Of a stretch of 56,389 bases of DNA, positions 8,191 through 16,156 are shown one piece after another (within the stretch, counting starts at the first letter, position 1; each line of letters begins with the position of its first letter). The DNA is from an uncultured bacterium. GTDB taxonomy: Bacteria > Vulcanimicrobiota > Xenobia > Xenobiales > Xenobiaceae. A program made the translations under genes and the position numbers. The stretch covers positions 1 to 56,389 of the forward strand of contig CAKTUZ010000021.1 of the NCBI GenBank assembly GCA_934621605.1, in the 5' to 3' direction. The notes under the pieces were generated by a model. It saw only the letters and a list, made by a program, of their open reading frames with translations, was not told where the DNA came from and searched no databases.

Positions 8191-8325
8191 ATGAAGGTAA
8201 GATACGACAAAGAAGATGATTGCTTTCTTATACCTACAGTTGTTGTATGCAAGTATAAGCGGATCAATAGAACAAGTATACATGTTGCCTTTTTAAAAAG
8301 ATCAATAGTATTTATTCTTAATTAA
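8191..8325 (+). CDS. Small hypothetical protein
   Basis: A 44-residue ORF (MKVRYDKEDDCFLIP...) with GTGAGG upstream. Short and basic toward the end. Weak support beyond ribosome site and spacing. Confidence 0.4.
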   Translation: MKVRYDKEDDCFLIPTVVVCKYKRINRTSIHVAFLKRSIVFILN

Positions 8326-8347
8326 ATAAGAATTTAGGAGGTGAAGT

Positions 8348-8647
8348 ATGAAGTATGTTCATTGGCTCAAGATAAGTGGATATACGGATTGCGAAGAAAC
8401 CGCTAGACAGTTTCAAGAGATAGAAAACTACCTTAGGTCTTATCCAAAAGCAAGCGCACTATTATATCAATACGATAGTGGTTCTTTTAATTGGGTTGTA
8501 AGACTTGAGTGCAGTCAATGCTATAATGATCTGGATTTAAATGTAAATAGTTTCTCCACGGAATTACAGAGATTGAATAGAAAACCAGGGAATATAGGGA
8601 GAGAACGAGTTTTTAAATTTCCAGAACACTATAGAAAATATTTGTAG
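8348..8647 (+). CDS. Hypothetical protein
   Basis: This 99-residue protein follows TAGGAGGTGA. It has two cysteines (ECSQCY) and no recognised domain. Confidence 0.55.
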   Translation: MKYVHWLKISGYTDCEETARQFQEIENYLRSYPKASALLYQYDSGSFNWVVRLECSQCYNDLDLNVNSFSTELQRLNRKPGNIGRERVFKFPEHYRKYL

Positions 8648-8691
8648 ATTCGAATGATTCTACAAATAAGAATTTTGGGGAGGTAAGAGAT

Positions 8692-8952
8692 ATGGCAAAA
8701 ATATCAAAGAAAACAATAACAGAGCTTGAAGATATTTTAAGCAGAGGATGTGATTATGCTGATACACAGTCGGTTGTAACAGAATATGCGAATGAAACAT
8801 TGAAAGAATTGGGCTGTGAATTGTGCCAAGCTGATGATGCTTCAGTTGTAGATTGGGATGAAGATACAATATGTACAGTAGAAGATTTTGCTAACGCTTT
8901 TTGGGATAAGGCTGTTGAAGGAATATTGAATGTATTAAAAACACAAGATTAG
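8692..8952 (+). CDS. Hypothetical acidic protein
   Basis: An 86-residue acidic protein following GGGGAGGTAAGAG. No recognised motif. Confidence 0.55.
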   Translation: MAKISKKTITELEDILSRGCDYADTQSVVTEYANETLKELGCELCQADDASVVDWDEDTICTVEDFANAFWDKAVEGILNVLKTQD

Positions 8953-9022
8953 GTTTGATAAACTGACCGAGAATTAACTTTTAGCGGAGGTAAGAGAATA
9001 AGGATTTAATGGAGGTTATAGA

Positions 9023-9265
9023 ATGGTTGAAAAAACAAGAAGCTATATAAGAATACACACAAGAAATAATCGTTTTTCGTTTGCCTTTGGTATTGGACTA
9101 AGATATGGACTAAACGGCGGAATTGAAATATATCAAAAATTTGACTGGTGGCGTATGAATATAGGATTTACAGTTATTAAGTTTTTTGTAACTGTGAGTT
9201 TTAGGTGGCGAGTTTTCGGGTGCGGATATGATAGAAAAGATAAAAATGATATCTTTTACGATTAA
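9023..9265 (+). CDS. Hypothetical aromatic-rich basic protein
   Basis: An 80-residue protein rich in aromatic and basic residues (FDWWRMNIGFTVIKFFV) following TGGAGGTTATAG. It may associate with membranes through a central hydrophobic segment. Function unknown. Confidence 0.5.
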   Translation: MVEKTRSYIRIHTRNNRFSFAFGIGLRYGLNGGIEIYQKFDWWRMNIGFTVIKFFVTVSFRWRVFGCGYDRKDKNDIFYD

Positions 9266-9295
9266 ACTGAGATTTATGAGAGGAGGATACTGGTC

Positions 9296-9514
9296 TTGCG
9301 GTTTTCGAAACTGACAAGACCAGAACTTGAAGCGATAATTAAAAATGCCAATTTTACAGAGGATGAAGAACTGGTTTTCAGAAGTTTGGCAAAAGGATTG
9401 ACTCAAAAAGAAATATCAATTAAATACTGCATTTCCACTAGAACGGTTGAAAGAAAAGTACATAATATCAAAACAAAAATAAATCAAATCAAGGCGGTAA
9501 TTCTTGACAGCTAA
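9296..9514 (+). CDS. Small HTH protein (LuxR/sigma-4 type)
   Basis: This 72-residue protein is almost only a helix-turn-helix: EELVFRSLAKGLTQKEISIKYCISTRTVERKVHNIKTKI, the pattern of GerE/LuxR or sigma region 4 domains. It starts at TTG after GAGAGGAGG and overlaps the integrase start by 11 nt, so the two are probably co-translated. It could control integration or excision genes. Confidence 0.7.
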   Translation: MRFSKLTRPELEAIIKNANFTEDEELVFRSLAKGLTQKEISIKYCISTRTVERKVHNIKTKINQIKAVILDS

Positions 9515-10721
9515 CGAACAACAGCTATTGAATTACGCTTTGCAGAATGGTATTATTGATACATCTTTCATAACCGAACAGATCAAAATGCAAAGGAAAG
9601 TAGAAATTTTAAAAAATCATCCTTATGAGATATACCAAGGGAAAGACGGAAAATGGTATACCTACGTGAAAAGTGATGATGGTAGAAAGAAAATAAAAGC
9701 TATATCCCGTGAAAAAATTGAGGATAAGCTGTTTTCTCTTTACGAGGAAAAGGAGAAAGAGGAGAAGAAAAAAGAAATTATAACAGTTAAGGAAATTTTT
9801 CAAAAATGGATTGACTGGAAACTGGATAACAGAGAAATATCCATGCAGACATATGAACGGTACGACATAGATTTTCGAAGATATTTTTCCAGTATTAAAG
9901 AAGAAAATATCAAAAAAATAAATGAAGAGTTTATAGAAAATTTTATTGATTGTGCTATAAAAGAAAACAATATGACTGCAAAGCAATTTTCTAATTTTAG
10001 AACTGTACTATTTGGGCTTTTTAAATATGCTAAAAGAAAAGGTTTTGTTTCGTGGGCAATTACCGAAATATTAGAAGATATGGGCATATCGCAGAAAAGA
10101 TTTAAAGAAGTTTCTAGAAATCCTTTTGGACAGGTATACGCAACAGACGAAAAAGAAAATATGGAAAAATATCTTGCAGAGAACCCGGACATAATTAACT
10201 TAGGTTTACTTCTTATGTTTAAAACAGGGTTACGGGTTGGCGAATTGGCGGCTTTAAAAAAAGAGGATATAAAAGACTATACTATATTCATTAACCGCAC
10301 CGAAATACGATACAGGAAAGACAATGAGTATTATTATGAGGTAAGAGATTTTCCAAAATCCGAAGCAGGAAATAGATTTGTTGTAATACCTAGCCGATAT
10401 GAATGGATAATTGATAAACTGTTAGAATACGGACACAATGAGTACATTTTTGAACACTTTGACGGGAAAAGAATCCGAACATACTATTTTAGAAAACGTC
10501 TAAAAAAAATATGTGAAAGACAGTTGCATATAAAAGCAAAATCTCCACATAAAGTAAGAAAAACATATGCTACAATTCTTCTTGACGGAAATGTAAAGGA
10601 GTCCACAATTCTTAATTCTATGGGGCATGTTGACCTAGAATGTACTAGAAAACATTATTATTACAATAGGGCAAGTATTGAGGATAAGAGAGAAGAACTT
10701 AGCAAACTGGCAGAATTATAG
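9504..10721 (+). CDS. int: Phage tyrosine recombinase (integrase)
   Basis: This 405-residue integrase would join attP and attB and, with a helper, excise the prophage. It has an N-terminal AP2-like arm-binding region (IYQGKDGKWYTYVKSDDGRK), a SAM-like core-binding domain near residues 95-190, and a catalytic domain with TGLRVGEL (Arg244), HKVRKTYA (His349, Arg352), GHVDLE (His375) and the tyrosine in KHYYYN (385-387). The start is TTG. The attP lies just downstream, as usual. It is the only site-specific recombinase I can find in the window. Confidence 0.93.
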   Translation: MTANEQQLLNYALQNGIIDTSFITEQIKMQRKVEILKNHPYEIYQGKDGKWYTYVKSDDGRKKIKAISREKIEDKLFSLYEEKEKEEKKKEIITVKEIFQKWIDWKLDNREISMQTYERYDIDFRRYFSSIKEENIKKINEEFIENFIDCAIKENNMTAKQFSNFRTVLFGLFKYAKRKGFVSWAITEILEDMGISQKRFKEVSRNPFGQVYATDEKENMEKYLAENPDIINLGLLLMFKTGLRVGELAALKKEDIKDYTIFINRTEIRYRKDNEYYYEVRDFPKSEAGNRFVVIPSRYEWIIDKLLEYGHNEYIFEHFDGKRIRTYYFRKRLKKICERQLHIKAKSPHKVRKTYATILLDGNVKESTILNSMGHVDLECTRKHYYYNRASIEDKREELSKLAEL

Positions 10722-10725
10722 AAAA

Positions 10726-10884
10726 GTACTCAAAGGTACTCAAAAATGAAATTAAGAAATGCAGTATTTAAGCCAAATAGCGGGAATTGAATACGGGTTC
10801 GATTCCCGTCGCTAGCTTTGAAAATGCTGTATTTACGGGCTTTTTGAGAACTAAAAATAAAAGGTACTCAAAAAGGTACTCAAA
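10726..10884. other. attP: Phage attachment site attP
   Basis: A tRNA 3'-end-like core (10793-10817: T-stem ACGGG/CCCGT, loop TTCGATT, then CGCTAGC) lies just after int, as in phages that integrate into tRNA genes. GTACTCAAA occurs four times as probable arm sites: 10726-10734, 10736-10744, 10864-10872 and 10876-10884. A near-identical 13-mer, AATGC(A/T)GTATTTA, flanks the core at 10758-10770 and 10823-10835. The tRNA identity of the target is not resolved. Confidence 0.8.
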
Positions 10885-10920
10885 AATAAAATACGGAGGG
10901 AATCGGTTAAGAAAGATAAT

Positions 10921-10964
10921 GGCGGTAAAATGGCTAATTAATGGCGGTTTTACCGTCTTTTTTT
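10921..10964 (+). terminator. Intrinsic terminator after attP
   Basis: GGCGGTAAAA (10921-10930) pairs with TTTTACCGTC (10948-10957), followed by a run of T. It ends transcription before the next unit. Confidence 0.65.
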
Positions 10965-10997
10965 ATGTCAAAATATAATCAAAGGGAGGAATAGCCC

Positions 10998-11168
10998 ATG
11001 TTTATAATGACGGATGAAATCATAGAAAAGTTATGTGCTAGGGAAGATGTACAGGCGATACCGACAATCTATCAAGTAGCCATGACACATGCGATACAGG
11101 AAGTATTAAAAGATGTTAATGAGAATATGCAATCAGCAGGAACAGATTACCAAGTACCTATCTTATGA
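10998..11168 (+). CDS. Small hypothetical protein
   Basis: A 56-residue helical, acidic protein (MFIMTDEIIEKL...) following AAAGGGAGGAATAG. It begins the 11-14 kb gene block. Function unknown. Confidence 0.55.
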   Translation: MFIMTDEIIEKLCAREDVQAIPTIYQVAMTHAIQEVLKDVNENMQSAGTDYQVPIL

Positions 11169-11218
11169 TGATACGAACATATTATATGAGACAGAAAAGC
11201 TAAAAAAGGAGAACCAAT

Positions 11219-11704
11219 ATGCAACCGTATGTGAATCCATATTACCTACAGCAGAACCAGCAGGGATATACACAGTATTATAACCCATTGGCGCAGGTAC
11301 AAAACAGACCAATAGACTATCAGCAGAACATGCCGAACAATTACCAGCAGAATCAGATTGTGCAGGGAATTAACGGGAAAATGATTGCAGACCTTAACCA
11401 AATAACGGCAAATGATGTGCCTATGGACGGTAGTGTTGCATTCTTCCCAAAGCAGGACTTGGCAGAAGTGTACGCTAAGAGCTGGAATGCGGACGGTACA
11501 ATCAGAACAGTTACCTATAAGCCTGTTTTGGATGGCGAACCTAAGACGGCAGCAGAACCAGAAAAATTGAAGTGTGATTTATCGGAAGAATCAGCACAGA
11601 ATATCATGAACAAGTTTGATGAAATTTCTGACAGACTGGGGCAGCTAGAAAAATCTTTGCAATCTCAAAGAAAAACTTCACAGTCACAGAGAAAGGATGA
11701 GTAA
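11219..11704 (+). CDS. Gln/Asn/Tyr-rich hypothetical protein
   Basis: This 161-residue protein begins with a glutamine, asparagine and tyrosine-rich region (residues 1-55), followed by a conserved-looking segment (DVPMDGSVAFFPKQDLAEVYAKSW) and a coiled C-terminus. Similar proteins occur in Clostridia phages in the same block; function unknown. Strong AAAGGAG upstream. Confidence 0.6.
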   Translation: MQPYVNPYYLQQNQQGYTQYYNPLAQVQNRPIDYQQNMPNNYQQNQIVQGINGKMIADLNQITANDVPMDGSVAFFPKQDLAEVYAKSWNADGTIRTVTYKPVLDGEPKTAAEPEKLKCDLSEESAQNIMNKFDEISDRLGQLEKSLQSQRKTSQSQRKDE

Positions 11705-11706
11705 GT

Positions 11707-11943
11707 ATGTTCAATCCAATGCAGTTAATACAGATGATGAAAAGTGGAAACCCACAGCAGATGGTACAACAGCTTATGGGGAACAGCCAGTTAATGCAGA
11801 ATCCAATGGCTAGGAATGCTATGCAGATGGCGCAGAACGGAGATGCCAAAGGCATTGAGCAGATGGCTAGGAATCTGTGCAGAGAAAAAGGATTGAACCC
11901 TGATGAAGCAATGAACCAGATTAAAAATCAGTTTCATTTATAA
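11707..11943 (+). CDS. Met/Gln-rich hypothetical protein
   Basis: A 78-residue methionine- and glutamine-rich protein (MFNPMQLIQMMKSGNPQQMV). Ends in a short helix. It follows the preceding gene by 2 nt. Function unknown. Confidence 0.6.
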   Translation: MFNPMQLIQMMKSGNPQQMVQQLMGNSQLMQNPMARNAMQMAQNGDAKGIEQMARNLCREKGLNPDEAMNQIKNQFHL

Positions 11944-11992
11944 AAGCTAATTCTTGCAAGATTAGAAATAAATTTAATGGAGGTAAAAAAGT

Positions 11993-12730
11993 ATGTTTTC
12001 AAACAATTGTGCATCTGTTCCACTTGTCGCAAACATTGACGGAAACGGAAATAACAGCGGATGGGGCGCAGACGGCGGCTGGCTTTGGTTTGTAGTCGTT
12101 CTGGCAGTACTTTTCGGCTGGGGCGGTAACGGATTTGGCGGCTTTGGCGGCAACGGAAGAAATGACGGCTATCCATGTGCTACACAGGCAGATGTAAGAG
12201 CCGCAGTTGACCAGCAGACACTTATCAGTAAGTTAGATCAGCAGACATACGGTCTGTCAGACACATTCACAGCACTTAACAATACACTGAATACTAATTT
12301 CAGGGGTATTGACAATGCAATCTGTACACTGGGATTCCAGAATCAGCAGGGATTCAATGATGTATCACATCAAATTTCAGATTGCTGCTGTACTACACAG
12401 AGAGCCATTGACGGCGTAAACTACAATATGGCTACACAGACAAATGCAATCCAGAATACTATGTGTAACAGCACAAGAGACATTATCGACAATCAGAACG
12501 CAAATACAAGAAGCATTCTTGACTTCCTTGTAAATGATAAGTTAGCTACATTACAGGCAGAGAACCAGAACCTTAAATTAGCCGCTTCACAGTCTGAGCA
12601 AAATCAGTATCTTGTGAATCAGCTAAGACCTACAGCGGTTCCTGCTTACATTACGTGTTCACCTTACCAGTCCGCTTATGGCATCGGTCTAAATAACGGA
12701 TATGGATGCAACACAGGTTGTGGTTGTTAG
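11993..12730 (+). CDS. Glycine-rich membrane-anchored protein
   Basis: This 245-residue protein has a hydrophobic helix (WLWFVVVLAVLFGW, near 30-45), a glycine-rich stretch, then a long helical region full of N and Q with DCCCTTQRAIDGVNYNMATQ and a cysteine/glycine tail. Such proteins recur in gut Firmicutes phages and prophages but have no assigned role. The preceding TGGAGGTAAAAA is a good ribosome site. Confidence 0.6.
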   Translation: MFSNNCASVPLVANIDGNGNNSGWGADGGWLWFVVVLAVLFGWGGNGFGGFGGNGRNDGYPCATQADVRAAVDQQTLISKLDQQTYGLSDTFTALNNTLNTNFRGIDNAICTLGFQNQQGFNDVSHQISDCCCTTQRAIDGVNYNMATQTNAIQNTMCNSTRDIIDNQNANTRSILDFLVNDKLATLQAENQNLKLAASQSEQNQYLVNQLRPTAVPAYITCSPYQSAYGIGLNNGYGCNTGCGC

Positions 12731-12957
12731 TGAATAACAATCAGGATAATTTATCTGGACTGGACATTCTAACTGTGTTTTCCGTAATCTTACAGGTTAT
12801 GGGATATCAGAAAGACAAACAACAGGTATCTAACGATATTCTGTTAAAAGAACTGCAAAAGCAAAACAGTGAATATCTGGAAAAGATAATCAGAAACGAA
12901 AAAGAAATACTTGAAACATTATCTGATTTAAAATCAGAGTTCGCCGATAACGGTTGA
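12730..12957 (+). CDS. Small helical protein with N-terminal hydrophobic segment
   Basis: This 75-residue protein starts at a GTG that overlaps the preceding stop (VNNNQDNLSGLDILTVFSVILQ). After a short hydrophobic segment it is a charged coiled coil. A terminator follows directly. Confidence 0.6.
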   Translation: MNNNQDNLSGLDILTVFSVILQVMGYQKDKQQVSNDILLKELQKQNSEYLEKIIRNEKEILETLSDLKSEFADNG

Positions 12958-12961
12958 TTCA

Positions 12962-12992
12962 AAGGGTAGGCGAAAGTCTACCCTTATTTTTT
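12962..12992 (+). terminator. Intrinsic terminator
   Basis: AAGGGTAG (12962-12969) pairs perfectly with CTACCCTT (12978-12985), followed by six T. It ends the 11.0-12.96 kb unit. Confidence 0.85.
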
Positions 12993-13006
12993 AGGAGGTA
13001 AACTAT

Positions 13007-13414
13007 ATGGCATGTAAAAATGTGTGTAGATTATGTGACAATCTTGTTATATCACAAGCGGTAACATTTACTGGAGGTAATCTTGTTATTAATCTCCCAG
13101 AAGGAAGTTACGCAAACAATAGAAAAGTATGCATTATTGTAGCACAGACAATCCCAACAACAACTACAATCAATGCTCCTGTGTATGTGACTATCGGAAC
13201 AGGAACACAGCTTTATCCACTGGTAAAGCGCAATTGTAGACAGGTAACAGCTTGTGGAATCAGAACTAGAACAAGATACAGCACTTGTGTAGAGACTACA
13301 CCTACTAGTGGCTTGTTTAGAATGTTAGGTCAGCCATGTTGCGCACCTAACAACAATCTGGCATCTATTAACGGCACAGCACCGACAACAACTACGGAGG
13401 GGGATGGTGAATAA
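13007..13414 (+). CDS. Cysteine-containing hypothetical protein
   Basis: A 135-residue protein with spaced cysteines (KNVCRLCDNL, NCRQVTACG, QPCCAP) and a beta-rich middle with threonine runs. Could be a structural or decoration protein; this is inference only. Start follows TTAGGAGG. Confidence 0.55.
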   Translation: MACKNVCRLCDNLVISQAVTFTGGNLVINLPEGSYANNRKVCIIVAQTIPTTTTINAPVYVTIGTGTQLYPLVKRNCRQVTACGIRTRTRYSTCVETTPTSGLFRMLGQPCCAPNNNLASINGTAPTTTTEGDGE

Positions 13415-14085
13415 TGGATATTAAGAGAATGCATGATATAATCGAAAAATTGTCTGAATGTGCAAAGTACGAATTTGACAAAGGCATTGAGAACGTGAAT
13501 ACGGATGAGATGGGAAAAATCACATATATGCTCAAAGACCTTGCGGAAGCAATGTATTACCGTACGCTGACAAACATCATGGAAGAATCTGACGCAGAAG
13601 AGGTACTTGGAATGCTTGACCGCAGATTTTATGACGATTACCGTTATAAGACTACTGGCAGATATGCACCTAAAGGAAAAGGTAGTTACGTTGGCAGACG
13701 TGGTTATGAAGAACCGCCCTATATGCACATGATGAACAGGGAAGATTTACAAGACTGGGATTCTATGTCTGAGCGTGAGCGTATGCGTGACCTTGACAGG
13801 GCATCAAGAGGACGTATGTACTATACCGAGACAGAACCCATGAAAAAAGACGGTGGTATGAGAGACAGCAGAGAGGGCAGAGCTGGCATGATGCGTAAAG
13901 GCTACATGGAAACAAAGGAAATGCACAAGGGCACTACCCCACAGGACAAAGAAGCCAATATGCACAGCCTTGAAACTTATTTGAAAGAATTATCCGAGGA
14001 TTTGACAGGATTGCTGGCAGATATGACGCCAGAAGAACGGCAGATGGCAAAGACAAAGATTACCACACTTGCGGCTAAGATGTAA
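13414..14085 (+). CDS. Charged hypothetical protein
   Basis: This 223-residue protein has a helical N-terminus, a highly charged arginine-, glutamate- and methionine-rich middle (residues 70-165) and a helical C-terminus (DLTGLLADMTPEERQMAKTKI). Its start overlaps the previous stop by 1 nt. Function unknown; a terminator follows. Confidence 0.6.
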   Translation: MDIKRMHDIIEKLSECAKYEFDKGIENVNTDEMGKITYMLKDLAEAMYYRTLTNIMEESDAEEVLGMLDRRFYDDYRYKTTGRYAPKGKGSYVGRRGYEEPPYMHMMNREDLQDWDSMSERERMRDLDRASRGRMYYTETEPMKKDGGMRDSREGRAGMMRKGYMETKEMHKGTTPQDKEANMHSLETYLKELSEDLTGLLADMTPEERQMAKTKITTLAAKM

Positions 14086-14090
14086 AGGCA

Positions 14091-14121
14091 AAGGCTAGGG
14101 CGAATAACTCTAGCCTTTTTT
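14091..14121 (+). terminator. Intrinsic terminator
   Basis: AAGGCTAG (14091-14098) pairs with CTAGCCTT (14110-14117) and a T-run follows. Confidence 0.85.
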
Positions 14122-14136
14122 GATAGGAGTGATTTT

Positions 14137-14487
14137 ATGTATTTTACAGTGAACGGTCAGTCTTGGAAATTATTATTCGTAGGTGCGAATGATGTAGAAT
14201 TACAGCGCAGTAACGGCACTATGAGCCTTGCTGTGACAGATAACAACGATAAGACAGTGTACGTCAACTGGAATGTGCATGGAGCTATGCTAGATAAGGT
14301 ATTGTGCCATGAATTGTGTCATGTGTTTTCGTTTGAAAATGACTTGCATATGCCGATTGAAACAGAGGAGATAGTTGCCGATTTTTTAGCCACATATGGG
14401 CGTGATGTGTTTGCTGTGGCTGATGATATTTTGAGTAGATTCACATTTGTGGATAATAATACAGTTATCCACTATAAAACCCCTTAA
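14137..14487 (+). CDS. HEXXH zinc metallopeptidase-like protein
   Basis: This 116-residue protein has HELCH at residues 58-62, the HEXXH zinc-binding motif, followed by TEEIVADFLATYG, which could give the third ligand glutamate as in ImmA/IrrE-type or gluzincin-like proteins. In phages such peptidases may cleave repressors. No HTH partner is adjacent, so its target is unknown. Confidence 0.6.
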   Translation: MYFTVNGQSWKLLFVGANDVELQRSNGTMSLAVTDNNDKTVYVNWNVHGAMLDKVLCHELCHVFSFENDLHMPIETEEIVADFLATYGRDVFAVADDILSRFTFVDNNTVIHYKTP

Positions 14488-14526
14488 ATGTGCCAAAATA
14501 TGTACAAATAGTGACTTCCATATGCC

Positions 14527-14555
14527 TAGAATAATTGTATTATTTGCTGTATAAT
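14527..14555 (+). promoter_or_regulatory. Putative promoter
   Basis: TATAAT (14550-14555) lies 17 nt downstream of a weak -35, TAGAAT (14527-14532). It would drive the RHH gene at 14581 and possibly the antirepressor. Confidence 0.5.
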
Positions 14556-14580
14556 ACAGATATGGAAAGGCGGTGAGAAT

Positions 14581-14739
14581 ATGAAGAAAATCGGAGCTGG
14601 GGAAATTACAGTAACAAGTTTCAGAACTGACGAGGAAACAAGAAGCATTATTAACAGCTACTGTAAGAAACACAATATGCAAAAAGGAGAAGTAATCAGA
14701 AAAGCATTAAAGTTTCTGGCAGAAAATGAAAAAGAGTAA
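14581..14739 (+). CDS. Small RHH-like regulator
   Basis: A 52-residue protein with the layout of a ribbon-helix-helix domain: strand ITVTSFRTDEET, then two helices ending KGEVIRKALKFLAENEKE. It lies 5' of the antirepressor gene and could repress it. Ribosome site AGGCGGTGAG. Confidence 0.55.
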   Translation: MKKIGAGEITVTSFRTDEETRSIINSYCKKHNMQKGEVIRKALKFLAENEKE

Positions 14740-14777
14740 TCGCAAAGACTACCAATCAAACCGATTACTCTAAAAAC

Positions 14778-14828
14778 AAACCTAAAAAGGAGTTTTCATT
14801 TGTATTGTATCATTTCCTTTTTGGGTTT
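14778..14828 (+). promoter_or_regulatory. Imperfect inverted repeat upstream of antirepressor
   Basis: AAACCTAAAAAGGA (14778-14791) and TCCTTTTTGGGTTT (14815-14828) pair at 13 of 14 positions around an A/T-rich loop. It could be an operator or a leader hairpin; a T-run follows only weakly, so a terminator role is unlikely. Confidence 0.45.
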
Positions 14829-14852
14829 TCAACTAAATAAGGAGAAAACAGT

Positions 14853-15647
14853 ATGAATAATATTCAAAACATGGACATGAGGACACCTATTGAGATTGCA
14901 CTTGATATTGACGAACAGGGAATGACCACAGCAAAGAAATTATATGCTTTTTTGGAGCTTAATCCAAGTAATTATTCCAAGTGGTGCAAAACAAACATTA
15001 TCGAAAATGAGTTTGCTACTGAAAACGAGGATTATTGGGCGTTCGTACTCAATGACGAACGCAATTTCAATCCTAATCCTACTACTGATTATCGCTTAAC
15101 AGCTCATTTTGCTAAGAAGCTATCTGTAAGAGGAAACAGTGAGAAAGCAGAACAGGCAAGAGAATATTTTACCACGGTAGAAGAACGAGTAAAGCAGTCA
15201 GCAATTAACAGGTCACAGTTATCCCCACAACTACAATCACTTTTTGCTTTGATTGAAACACAGGCAAGGCAGGAATTAGAGCAGAAACGTCAGGCAGAAC
15301 AGATAGCAAAGGTCGAGCAGACAGTTGATAACATGAAAGATATATTTACACAACCTATAGGAGACTGGAAAACTGAAATTAATTCAAGGGTTAGGGAAAT
15401 ATCAATCAAGAGTGGCATCGAATACCAAACATTATATAGCCAGCTATACGGAGAACTGGAAACTACTGCACATTGCAGTCTGAAAAGGCTACAGGACAAT
15501 AAACAGGCACGCATGGAAAAGGCTGGCAATACAAAAACAGCCATTAGGCATGAAACGACAAAGTTAGCAATTATCTTTGAAAAACCACAACTTAAAGCAA
15601 TATTTGAGAGCATAGTTAAAAAGTACGCTATGAGTTATTGCGCATAA
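14853..15647 (+). CDS. AntA/ORF6C-type antirepressor
   Basis: This 264-residue protein has an N-terminal AntA/AntB domain (TAKKLYAFLELNPSNYSKWCKTNI, ENEDYWAF) and a C-terminal ORF6C-type region (KTEINSRVREISIKSGIEYQTLYSQLYGELE). Such proteins counter phage repressors and promote induction. It is one of two antirepressor-like genes here (see 50673). A terminator follows. Confidence 0.85.
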   Translation: MNNIQNMDMRTPIEIALDIDEQGMTTAKKLYAFLELNPSNYSKWCKTNIIENEFATENEDYWAFVLNDERNFNPNPTTDYRLTAHFAKKLSVRGNSEKAEQAREYFTTVEERVKQSAINRSQLSPQLQSLFALIETQARQELEQKRQAEQIAKVEQTVDNMKDIFTQPIGDWKTEINSRVREISIKSGIEYQTLYSQLYGELETTAHCSLKRLQDNKQARMEKAGNTKTAIRHETTKLAIIFEKPQLKAIFESIVKKYAMSYCA

Positions 15648-15653
15648 TAATAG

Positions 15654-15684
15654 ACCGCCACAGGATAACACCTTGGCGGTTTTT
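15654..15684 (+). terminator. Intrinsic terminator
   Basis: ACCGCCA (15654-15660) pairs with TGGCGGT (15674-15680), followed by T-rich sequence. Confidence 0.75.
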
Positions 15685-15689
15685 GCGTA

Positions 15690-16150
15690 CTAATGCAATT
15701 TGAGATTGATTTTTGCGAAGAAATTTCAAATTTCCACAGAAAAATGCTGAAAAAAGATGTCTACCTAAAAATATCTGTGAGAAAAAAATATTCTTGGACA
15801 AATTTGACCGCCCCTAGTGTACTTTTCTGACTTGCATTTTCAAAACGGTTTTGAACCGAAATTTTGTTCGGATTTTTAGCAATATTCGGAGAGATTTTGA
15901 TACCCCCTTATAGTGGTTTTTGGACTGGAAAAACCATTTTTAAAACGTGACCAGATTTATGTGTAATATTTGTAAGATTGCGACCAGAAAACGAATGCAA
16001 AACTTTACAATGCTAAAGTGCGTGTATCTGGTGTCTGTAGATCATAGACACATAACGGATATGGCAGCAGAACGCACTGTAATCCACTGCAAGGCAGTTT
16101 AAAGCTAACAGGGTACATTTATAGCAAGAATATAGTTATAAACACTCTAC
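15690..16150. other. Gene-free region with several inverted repeats
   Basis: No credible ORF is seen. It holds a perfect 8-bp inverted repeat with 1-nt centre (TTCAAAAC/GTTTTGAA, 15839-15855), CCGAA/TTCGG (15856-15871), GGTTTTT/AAAAACC (15915-15935) and GTGTCT/AGACAC (16031-16051). It separates the antirepressor unit from the convergent minus-strand gene. It could hold operators or an origin; function unknown. Confidence 0.45.
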
Positions 16151-16156
16151 GCCTGT

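Noticed and set aside
10787..10978. 63-residue ORF starting in the attP
   Set aside because: Its start lies in the tRNA-like core (NTGSIPVA is the usual false translation of a T-arm) and it crosses arm-type repeats and a terminator.
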